From positions 434,001-498,000 of the forward strand of contig NZ_CP109442.1 in the NCBI RefSeq assembly GCF_036227205.1: a stretch of 64,000 nucleotides of DNA, given 5' to 3'. Each line of letters begins with the position of its first letter. Within the stretch, counting starts at the first letter, position 1. Of this stretch, positions 8,342-14,893 are shown one piece after another. Under the pieces are notes generated by a model. That model was not told the origin of the DNA, made no database searches, and saw only the letters and a program-made list of their open reading frames with translations. The translations under genes were made by a program, and so were the position numbers. Source of the stretch: Amycolatopsis sp. NBC_01480 (GTDB taxonomy: Bacteria; Actinomycetota; Actinomycetes; Mycobacteriales; Pseudonocardiaceae).

Positions 8342-9310
8342 ATGCGGACCGGGGACTGGGCAGGACTGGGTTGGGACGGCTGGGGTGACCTGGCCGCTGT
8401 GCGCGAGCGGCTGGCAGCGGGGGCCGACCCGCTCGCCATGGATTCGTTCTGGGGAACGCCACTGCACGAGGCGGCGGAACGCGGCTGGCCGGAGGTCGTC
8501 GCGGAGCTGGCCGCGCGGGCCGGCGAGGTGGATGTGCTGCACGAGGGCCGGACGCCCCTCTGGCTGGCTGTTTTCGGCGAACGGCCGGACAACGCGCTGG
8601 CGCTGGCCGAAGCGGGTGCCGACCCCTGGCGGCCGATGATGGCGGGCTGGTCGCCCGGGAGGCTCGCGTTGGCCACGCCGGACCCGGATCTGTTCGGGCC
8701 GCCGCCCACCGGGGTGAGCCGCTACCTCGACGAGGCAGAAGCACTGGCCGGCGCCCAGGCGCGAGAGCTGGTCGCGGTGCTCGACGACCGCTATTTCGAG
8801 GGCGCCAGCGTGATGTGCGTCGCGAACGTCGACGCGGCGGAGGCCATCCGGCGGCTGCAGGCGGAACCGGTCGAGGACGACGGGACCGACGAGATGGCGG
8901 ACATCCTGGAAGATCCGTGGTCATACGATTTCGAGGAAATCGGTCCGATCGTCGGGGTGAGCGACGTGCCCGGTGGCTGCGTCGTGACTCAGCCATGGGG
9001 ACCCCGAGCTTCCTCGCCGGTGGTCGGCAAGCTGCTGTCGGTGGGCACGGTCGGCTACGGCGTGTTCTCGAATGCCAAGAGCGGCAACCAGGGGGACATC
9101 GTCCGGGACGGTGTCCTCGAGGCCTGGGACCTCCGCCCCGGCAGCGGTTCTGTCGAGGAGAACGCGAGTGCGGAAGAGGTGCTTCTCGGCTTTCTCTATC
9201 GGCACCACGCGTTTGCGTACGCCTTCGCGTACGCGAGTTTGCGGCCGACCGACTCCCGGCCCGTCACGGGTCCGGCCGACGTCTGGCTGCGCTTGCCGGA
9301 CCGCGAATAA
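8342..9310 (+). CDS. Ankyrin-repeat protein with DUF6461-like C-terminal domain
   Basis: A 322-residue protein. Residues about 15-105 hold two or three ankyrin units (TPLHEAAERGWPEVVAELAAR and TPLWLAVFGERPDNALALAEAGADP). The rest resembles the actinomycete DUF6461 type (VAVLDDRYFEGASVMCVANVDAAEAIRRL, TQPWGP, VGYGVFSN), whose function is unknown. There is no signal peptide or membrane helix, so it is cytosolic. The ATG at 8342 follows GGGGAGGGACC, a strong ribosome site. The DUF assignment is from sequence memory and is only moderately sure. Confidence 0.75.
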   Translation: MRTGDWAGLGWDGWGDLAAVRERLAAGADPLAMDSFWGTPLHEAAERGWPEVVAELAARAGEVDVLHEGRTPLWLAVFGERPDNALALAEAGADPWRPMMAGWSPGRLALATPDPDLFGPPPTGVSRYLDEAEALAGAQARELVAVLDDRYFEGASVMCVANVDAAEAIRRLQAEPVEDDGTDEMADILEDPWSYDFEEIGPIVGVSDVPGGCVVTQPWGPRASSPVVGKLLSVGTVGYGVFSNAKSGNQGDIVRDGVLEAWDLRPGSGSVEENASAEEVLLGFLYRHHAFAYAFAYASLRPTDSRPVTGPADVWLRLPDRE

Positions 9311-9338
9311 TGGGCGGTGTGACTATGGGGCGATGTGA

Positions 9339-9845
9339 TTACTGGGGAGCGTCTTGAGCCGAGCGCCGCTGACGACGTAGCTGCCGGTATTCCCGGAACA
9401 CAAGCACGATGATCACGGCGTCGAGCGCCGCGAAAAACGGCAGCGCGATCGAGCCGGTATTGATCGCGCGGTACACCTCGTAAACGACGAAGGCGGCCAA
9501 AACCACCATCGCGACCGGGTAGGCGCGCACCCACTTGCGGGCGAGCGCGAACACCAGCGCGAGCTTGATCACGCCGTGCGCCAGCAGGTACACCACGGCG
9601 AAGGTCTTGGTGCTGCCGTCGGCGAAGTGCTCAGCCGCCAGCTCCAGATGCCGCGCGAGCGTGCCCGACGGGTCGCCCAGCAGGTCCCGGGTGATCACCG
9701 CATGCGCGAACCCGGTGACGGCCGTCGACGGGATGAACGCCAGAATCAGCGCCCCCACCAGCTGCAACGCGCCATCAAGGCCCTTCAGCGCGATCGCGAT
9801 CCGGAACAGCTTCTCCGTCGAGTTCGCCGGCTTGTCCTCGCTCAT
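9339..9845 (-). CDS. DUF2127 family membrane protein
   Basis: A 168-residue protein with about four hydrophobic helices: GLDGALQLVGALILAFI, FAVVYLLAHGVIKLALVFALA, AYPVAMVVLAAFVVYEVYR and ALPFFAALDAVIIVLVFREYR. The HGVIKLALVFAL segment is characteristic of DUF2127 proteins, which are small integral membrane proteins of unknown role. I take the ATG at 9845. A GTG at 9899 would add 18 polar residues without a better ribosome site. It faces the ankyrin gene tail to tail with a 28-bp gap. Confidence 0.75.
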   Translation of the reverse strand: MSEDKPANSTEKLFRIAIALKGLDGALQLVGALILAFIPSTAVTGFAHAVITRDLLGDPSGTLARHLELAAEHFADGSTKTFAVVYLLAHGVIKLALVFALARKWVRAYPVAMVVLAAFVVYEVYRAINTGSIALPFFAALDAVIIVLVFREYRQLRRQRRSAQDAPQ

Positions 9846-10271
9846 CCGTCCAGCCAACACGAAAAGCGCAGGCCGCGCTCGTTCTGAGCCCTCCGACACG
9901 GAACGGCGACGCGAGCCTTGTGCCCGGGTCCGGATCCGGGCGCAGGCCGCGCCTGCCGATCAAACCGCGACCAGACGGGCATTTGGGGCAGCATTCACTG
10001 CGCCGCCCCGCGCGATTGCGGACACTGGCCACTGCCGACACACTGCTGCCAGCCTGCGCCGTCGACCAGGTGGGGTTCCCGATCGCGGCGTCGGGGCATC
10101 GAGCGCGCCTTGCAATGCCTGCCACGTCAACATTCCAGACGCCTCACCTCCCTGCCGCAGCACCATTCCAGCCGCTCTACCACCCAGCCGCTCCACCGCT
10201 TGCTGCCCCGCCGCACCACACACCCAGCTACCCAGCCACACCACCGCCAGCCGCGCCATCGTCCTATCGGG
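9846..10271. other. Gene-poor interval
   Basis: No convincing gene. Several frames are open only because the sequence is GC-rich, and their products are Pro/Ala/His-rich with no family resemblance. From about 10140 to 10270 the + strand is a C/A-rich, near-repetitive tract of CCACC/CAGCC words. Promoters for the DUF2127 gene must lie at the left edge. Confidence 0.5.
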
Positions 10272-10757
10272 TCACTGTCCAGCAGCGTCGCCGGCTGGCA
10301 GCGTCGCTGTTCCCTCCCTGGCCAGGCAGGTCGGGCAGTGCTCATGTCGGGCCGTGCGGTCGGTCGGATCCTTGCCGTAGAAGGGAAAACACGCGGCGCC
10401 GCACAGGGCCAGGAACACCGCGCCGCAGCGGAGGGGGCGGCGGCCGACCTGGTGGGCCAGGCCCGCGGCGCGGCGGCGCGCGCCCGCGCCCGGCAGCCAG
10501 CCGTGCGCGGGCAGAGTGGCGAGGATGGCGGCGTTCACCTCCTCCGACCGGCGCAGCAACGCCCCGCCCAGGTCCACCAGCCGCTCGCCGAGGTCGCGGA
10601 GGGCGTCCGGGCGAGGGGACTCCTCTTCGACGGCCCGGGTCAGGAAGGCCAGATCCGCGGGCAGCGAAGCCTCCAGGTCCCGGATCCGGTCGAACAGCCG
10701 GGCGTCGGTCAGCCAGGCGTCGGTCAGCCGGGCATCGGTCAGCTGCGGTTCAGCCAC
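10272..10757 (-). CDS. Uncharacterised protein with C-terminal CG-CxxC zinc-finger-like motif
   Basis: A 161-residue protein. The N-terminus carries a repeated LTDAR/LTDAW segment made by a 15-bp tandem repeat, followed by an amphipathic helical region (RLFDRIRDLEASLPADLAFL...). The C-terminus ends with ALCGAACFPFY...HEHCPTC, matching in spacing the ALCGAEVTV...DPTCGGC motif of the protein encoded just upstream. The pair thus looks like two members of one zinc-ribbon-like family. The start could be GTG 10757 or ATG 10769, and both overlap the upstream gene by 19-31 bp. I do not know a function. Confidence 0.6.
   Translation of the reverse strand: MAEPQLTDARLTDAWLTDARLFDRIRDLEASLPADLAFLTRAVEEESPRPDALRDLGERLVDLGGALLRRSEEVNAAILATLPAHGWLPGAGARRRAAGLAHQVGRRPLRCGAVFLALCGAACFPFYGKDPTDRTARHEHCPTCLAREGTATLPAGDAAGQ
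10700..10744. repeat. Three 15-bp tandem repeats inside the 10272-10757 gene
   Basis: Units at 10700-10714, 10715-10729 and 10730-10744 share the core GGCGTCGGTCAGCC with one or two changes each. On the minus strand they encode LTDAR-LTDAW-LTDAR at the protein's N-terminus. Confidence 0.85.
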
Positions 10758-10957
10758 GTGGACGCACATCCCCCGCACGTGGGATCGAACCAGTGCCCGC
10801 CGAGCTGCGGGATGTCCTCCCGCGTCACGGTCACCTCCGCTCCGCACAACGCCACGAACGACTCCTCCGGCCGCGGCGGGAACACCCCCTCGAACGCATG
10901 TCGTTTCCCTTCCGCCTGCTGCCATCTGAACACGACGATCACCCCATTCCGGACCAT
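10739..10957 (-). CDS. Small zinc-finger protein (actinomycete type)
   Basis: A protein of up to 72 residues with core FRWQQAEGKRHAFEG, then ALCGAEVTVTREDIPQLGGHWFDPTCGGCASTW. The Cys pattern (C, then CxxC about 24 residues later, with a nearby His) matches the small zinc-finger proteins common in Pseudonocardiaceae. The function is unknown, possibly DNA or protein binding. The ATG at 10957 is used here. A GTG at 10933 with upstream GGGGTG is an equally good start and would begin directly at FRWQQ. The stop overlaps the downstream cysteine-motif gene, so the two form an operon. Confidence 0.7.
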   Translation of the reverse strand: MVRNGVIVVFRWQQAEGKRHAFEGVFPPRPEESFVALCGAEVTVTREDIPQLGGHWFDPTCGGCASTWLNRS

Positions 10958-11039
10958 GACCGCCAGCAAAGCCGTCGGCAGGCGGTGACACCTATTCCCG
11001 GCGTGGGTGATCACGACTCCGGGAACACCGGAAATCGGC

Positions 11040-11861
11040 TCAGATCAAATGGTCGAACTCACCACTGACCCAGCGAATGTGACGAGTCGCCGAAGCACGC
11101 ACAATCTGCTTCGCATCACGGTCGACGGTGTTTCCGCCGAGGGTGTAAAGCCGGTCGTACTCGTAGGGCTCCAACCTCTCGACGATGCGCCGCACCGCCG
11201 CCGCCGAGAGCGGAACACGCCGCGGGACATTGCGCTGGAACGAAACCCAGCCCGGGTCCAGACTGCCGGCAATGGTGTCGCCGACCAGTAACGTGCCGTC
11301 GGCCGTCCGGGCGACCGCGCTGCCGCGCATGTGCCCACCCACGTGCACGAGTTCGACCCCGGGCAACGGTTCGGCGTGGCCGGTCCACAGCTCCAGCACC
11401 GGATCCGGGCGCGCCACCCATTCCTCGTCCAGCGCGTTCACCAGCACGGGCACCCGGCCGAACGCGTGGCTCCAGCTGACCTGCGCGGCGAACATGTGCG
11501 GATGGCTGGACGCGATCACCGCCACCCCGCCCAGCGCACGCACCAGGCCGGCCACCTGGTCGTCGACGAAAACGGGCGGGTCCCACAGCAGGTTGCCGCG
11601 CGGGGTCTGCACCAGGAACGACCACTGGCCGATCCCCAGCACGGGCTCGCGACGCAGGCTGTGCACCCCGCGCCCGTGGTCGCGGTGCCGGATCTCGTAC
11701 GGCCGGCCTGCCAGCTCCTCGTGCGTGGTCCACGATCCGTGCGGACCGAGGTCACCCCGCTCCTCGTCGGTGACCGCGCCGCGGTCGAAGACACAATGTT
11801 CCGGCGGCACAACGGAATCCGGGTGCTCGAGGCCGCATCCGGTACAGATCCAGATCGTCAT
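11040..11861 (-). CDS. Metallo-beta-lactamase-fold hydrolase with N-terminal zinc ribbon
   Basis: A 273-residue protein. Residues 1-25 contain a rubredoxin-like CTGCG...EHC segment. The rest follows the MBL fold: a strand with GQWSFLVQTPRGNLLWDPPVF, the metal loop SSHPHMF near residue 118, HVGGHMRGS (third metal His) and LLVGDTIA (metal Asp). The usual HxHxDH loop is degenerate here: HPH is kept but the following Asp-His is FA, so activity or metal content may differ from the standard. It is followed upstream by a TetR gene on the same strand, with a 33-bp gap. The substrate is unknown. Confidence 0.8.
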   Translation of the reverse strand: MTIWICTGCGLEHPDSVVPPEHCVFDRGAVTDEERGDLGPHGSWTTHEELAGRPYEIRHRDHGRGVHSLRREPVLGIGQWSFLVQTPRGNLLWDPPVFVDDQVAGLVRALGGVAVIASSHPHMFAAQVSWSHAFGRVPVLVNALDEEWVARPDPVLELWTGHAEPLPGVELVHVGGHMRGSAVARTADGTLLVGDTIAGSLDPGWVSFQRNVPRRVPLSAAAVRRIVERLEPYEYDRLYTLGGNTVDRDAKQIVRASATRHIRWVSGEFDHLI

Positions 11862-11894
11862 GGCACGACCTTGTTACCTCCACCGAGGTCGAGG

Positions 11895-12614
11895 TCAAGC
11901 CCGGGTCAGATGGTCGAGGATCAGCGAGAGGGTGAAGTCGAAACGGTCGTGGCCGCTGCCGGAAGTCAGTTCGGCCGCGTGACGGCTGGTGTGCGGGAAG
12001 CGGTCGGCGGGCAGGGCGCTCAGCCGGCTGACGAGTTCTTCGCGGCTGAGGACCCAGTCGTCGTCGTGGTGTTGCCGTCGTTGCTGGACGAGTGAGCGTT
12101 CCAGGGCATAGCCGTTGACGTACAGGGTCAGCGCGTCGAGCACCCACGCGGCGGTCTGAGCTTCGAGACCCCCGGCGAGCAGGATGGCAAGCAGCCCCTC
12201 GCCGACCCGCAGCGTCTCGAGGTGAGTGGAGACCACGGCCAGCGCCGCGCGCGAGACGCCCGGGTACTTCAGGTACTGGTCGCGCATCTGGGCATAAACG
12301 TCGAGCAACTGCTCGCGCCAGGTGGCGGGGTCGGGCTCGGGCAGCTTGATCTCGGAGTAGAGCCGGCCGATGAGCAGATCGTCGAGGTCGTCCTTGTTGA
12401 CGATGTGCGCGTACAGCGAGGACGGCCCGGTCTCGAGCACGGCCGCGACCCGGCGGATCGTCAGCGCGTCGTAGCCCTCGGCGGCGATGACCTGCAGCGC
12501 GGCGTCGGTGATCCGGTCGGCCGTGATCGGTGTCTTGCGCTTCTTCGGCGAAGCAACGTCCTCCCGAGGCTGGACGTGCAGGGCCGCGCGGCGTTGGCGG
12601 GGATCGGTGGGCAT
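11895..12614 (-). CDS. TetR-family repressor with TetR_C domain
   Basis: A 239-residue regulator. The HTH is at about residues 40-80 (ITDAALQVIAAEGYDALTIRRVAAVLETGPSSLYAHIVNKDDL) after a basic leader, with a TetR class C-terminal domain of drug-responsive type. It is divergent from the efflux pump gene at 12666, its probable target. The ATG at 12614 lies 6 nt after a TATAGT hexamer (12626-12621 on the minus strand) with no room for a ribosome-binding site. The transcript is therefore probably leaderless. Confidence 0.87.
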   Translation of the reverse strand: MPTDPRQRRAALHVQPREDVASPKKRKTPITADRITDAALQVIAAEGYDALTIRRVAAVLETGPSSLYAHIVNKDDLDDLLIGRLYSEIKLPEPDPATWREQLLDVYAQMRDQYLKYPGVSRAALAVVSTHLETLRVGEGLLAILLAGGLEAQTAAWVLDALTLYVNGYALERSLVQQRRQHHDDDWVLSREELVSRLSALPADRFPHTSRHAAELTSGSGHDRFDFTLSLILDHLTRA

Positions 12615-12620
12615 GCAGTC

Positions 12621-12685
12621 ACTATAGCTTGACACGAACTTAGTTCGCCGAGTAGAACATTGTTCGTGACTACAGAACTAAGTTC
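12621..12685. promoter_or_regulatory. Divergent TetR/MFS promoter with three GAAC-N3-GTTC palindromes
   Basis: Three identical-format palindromes lie at 12636-12646, 12655-12665 and 12675-12685, with centres 19 and 20 bp apart, so about two helical turns each. TTGACA (12629-12634) and TAGAAC (12653-12658), 18 bp apart, form a promoter pointing at the MFS gene, and TATAGT on the other strand serves the TetR gene. The operators cover the MFS -10 region and the first codons, which fits repression by the adjacent TetR protein. Confidence 0.75.
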
Positions 12686-14111
12686 GTTGGAGCCGCCCAG
12701 AGCCGCTCCCCTCCCCCTCGGCCGGGCCTGGCTGGTCCTGGTGGTCGTGGTCGTCGCCGAGCTGATGGACCTGATCGACACCAGCGTCGCCAACCTCGCC
12801 GGCCCCTCGATCCGCGCCGACCTCGGCGGCGGGCCGATGACGCTGCAGTGGGTGCTGTCCGCCTACACCGCGGCCTTCGCCCTCGGCCTGATCACCTCCG
12901 GCCGGCTCGGCGACCTGCTCGGCCGGCGCCGGCTGTTCCTGATCGGCATGGCCGGCTTCACCGCCGCGTCGCTGGCCTGCGGCCTCGCGCCCAGCGCCGG
13001 TTTCCTGATCGCCGCCCGCGTGTTCCAGGGCCTGTTCGGCTCGGTGATGATCCCGCAGGGCATGGCCCTGGTGAAGATCGTCTTCCCGCCGCAGCACCTG
13101 CGCAAAGCCCTGATGCCGTTCGGCCCGATCATGGGCCTGGCCACGGTGGCCGGGCCGATCCTGGCCGGCTGGCTGCTGCACCTGGACCTGTTCGGCAGCC
13201 AGTGGCGCTCGATCTTCCTGATCAACGTCCCGTTCGGCCTCGCCGCCGGCGCGCTCGCCTGGTTCGTGCTGCCGCGCCACAGCGGCGAGGACCGCCGAGC
13301 CCGTCTCGACCTCCGCGGCGCGGGCCTGCTCACCGCCGGCTCGGCCCTGTTGATCGTGCCGCTCATCCAGGGCCGCGAGCTCGGCTGGCCCGCCTGGACG
13401 TACGTGATGATCGCCGCCGGGCTGGCCGCCTTCGGGCTGTTCGTCGTGTCCGAACGCCGCAGCAGCCACCCGGTGATCACCCCGTCGCTGTTCCGCAAGC
13501 GCAGTTTCCTCGTCGGCCTGCTGATCACCGGCGGGTTCTACGCCGCGCTCAGCGCGTTTGTCCTGGTCGTCAACCTGCTGTTGCAGTCCGGCCTGGGCTG
13601 GACCCCGCTGCAGACCGGTTTCGCGCTGATCCCCTGGGCCGCGGGCACCGCGGTCGCCACCCTGGTGTCCGGCGCGGTGCTCGCTGAGAAGCTCGGCCGC
13701 GCCAACCTGTTCCTCGGACTGGCCGTCGCCGTCGCCGGGCTGCTCGGCCTCTGGTGGTCCGCCGCGCACTGGGGCGAAGCCCTGACCGTGTGGAACCTGG
13801 CGCCGGCCCTGTTCGTCACCGGCGCCGGTTCCGGACTGCTGTTCATCCCGCTGTTCGACTTCATCCTCGGCGACGCCAACACCGAAGAGGTCGGCACCGG
13901 CGCGGGTTTGCTCAACGCCGCCCAGCAGTTCGCCGGCGCCCTCGGTGTCGCCGCGCTCGGCACGGTGTTCTTCGCCCGCGTCGGCGCCCCCGCCAACCCG
14001 TCCTACTTCGCCGCCGCCGAGCTGGTGTTCGCCATCTGCGCCGGCATCTACTTCCTCGTCCTGCTGTTGGTCGGACTGCTGCCGAAGCACTCCCAGCCGG
14101 CCGGCCACTGA
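12666..14111 (+). CDS. MFS drug transporter, DHA2 (EmrB/QacA) family
   Basis: A 481-residue, 14-helix antiporter. The first helix holds LMDLIDTSVANLAG with the membrane acidic residue of proton-driven drug exporters. Motif A follows as GRLGDLLGRRRLF, then AARVFQGLFGSVMIPQGMALV in helix 4 and a large C-terminal half. It is expected to export a hydrophobic cation or antibiotic. GTG 12666 is preferred: it sits 7 nt after a TAGAAC -10 element, so translation would start at the 5' end of the mRNA. A TTG at 12660 would lie upstream of the predicted transcription start. Regulation is by the divergent TetR. Confidence 0.88.
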   Translation: MTTELSSLEPPRAAPLPLGRAWLVLVVVVVAELMDLIDTSVANLAGPSIRADLGGGPMTLQWVLSAYTAAFALGLITSGRLGDLLGRRRLFLIGMAGFTAASLACGLAPSAGFLIAARVFQGLFGSVMIPQGMALVKIVFPPQHLRKALMPFGPIMGLATVAGPILAGWLLHLDLFGSQWRSIFLINVPFGLAAGALAWFVLPRHSGEDRRARLDLRGAGLLTAGSALLIVPLIQGRELGWPAWTYVMIAAGLAAFGLFVVSERRSSHPVITPSLFRKRSFLVGLLITGGFYAALSAFVLVVNLLLQSGLGWTPLQTGFALIPWAAGTAVATLVSGAVLAEKLGRANLFLGLAVAVAGLLGLWWSAAHWGEALTVWNLAPALFVTGAGSGLLFIPLFDFILGDANTEEVGTGAGLLNAAQQFAGALGVAALGTVFFARVGAPANPSYFAAAELVFAICAGIYFLVLLLVGLLPKHSQPAGH

Positions 14112-14128
14112 ACCGAAAGAACCTTACT

Positions 14129-14851
14129 GTGCCTACGAAAACCGCCCTGATCACCGGCGCCAGCCGTCCCGTCGGCCTCGGGTTCGCGGTCGCCCGCCTC
14201 CTGGCCGAGCAGGGTTACCACGTGATCCTCACCGCCCGCGACGTCGCCCGCGCCGAACCGCTCGCCGCCGAACTCCGCGCCGCCGGCCACCAAGCCACCG
14301 CGTTGCGCCTCGACCTCACCGACCCGGCCAGCATCACCGAAGCCGCCGCGCGCCTGACCGGCCATCTCGACGTGCTGATCAACAACGCCAGCGACGTCGT
14401 CGACTTCACCGCCCTCTCCGCGCTCGAAGCCGATGTCAACGCCGTCCGCTCGGCTTTGGACATCGACGTGCTCGGGCCCTGGCAGCTGGTCCAGACGTTG
14501 CTGCCGCTGCTCGAAGCGGCCCCCGCCGCCCGCATCGTCAACGTTTCCAGCGTCTCCGCGCTGCAGATCGCCACCGGCCTCGACCTGCGCGCCAGCCTGC
14601 GCGCGCCGGCCCATTCCTTCGCCAAGCACACGCTGAACGTCCTCACCGAAGTGCTCGTCCACGCGCTGAAGGACACCCCGATCCTGGTCAACTCCGTCGA
14701 CCCGGGTGAAACCGCCACCCATCCCGAACGCGGCGACGAAGACGACGCCCGCCCCGCCGCCGACAGCGCCCGCGGCATCGTGTGGGCCGCGACGCTGCCG
14801 CCCGACGGTCCCACCGGCGGGTTCTTCCGCGACGGCGAATCCCTGCTCTGA
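14129..14851 (+). CDS. Short-chain dehydrogenase/reductase-like protein with altered active site
   Basis: A 240-residue SDR fold. The NAD(P)-binding motif is TGASRPVGLGFA (residues about 9-20), followed by DLTDP, NNAS in place of NNAG, and NVSSVSA with the catalytic Ser. The YxxxK pair is changed to HSFAK, i.e. the catalytic Tyr codon is CAT (His), while Lys is kept. Residues near the C-terminus (VDPGETATHPERG) follow the SDR pattern. The GTG start at 14129 lies 17 bp after the MFS stop, so the two genes are probably cotranscribed and controlled by TetR. The Tyr-to-His change may mean an inactive or differently acting enzyme. Confidence 0.8.
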   Translation: MPTKTALITGASRPVGLGFAVARLLAEQGYHVILTARDVARAEPLAAELRAAGHQATALRLDLTDPASITEAAARLTGHLDVLINNASDVVDFTALSALEADVNAVRSALDIDVLGPWQLVQTLLPLLEAAPAARIVNVSSVSALQIATGLDLRASLRAPAHSFAKHTLNVLTEVLVHALKDTPILVNSVDPGETATHPERGDEDDARPAADSARGIVWAATLPPDGPTGGFFRDGESLL

Positions 14852-14893
14852 ACCGACGGTGGCCGCCCCCGCGAGGGAACGGCCACCGGCGAA

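Noticed and set aside
9960..10259. Possible 99-aa gene on the minus strand
   Set aside because: No ribosome site, no family, and the sequence is a C/A-skewed low-complexity tract. Open frames here are expected by chance.
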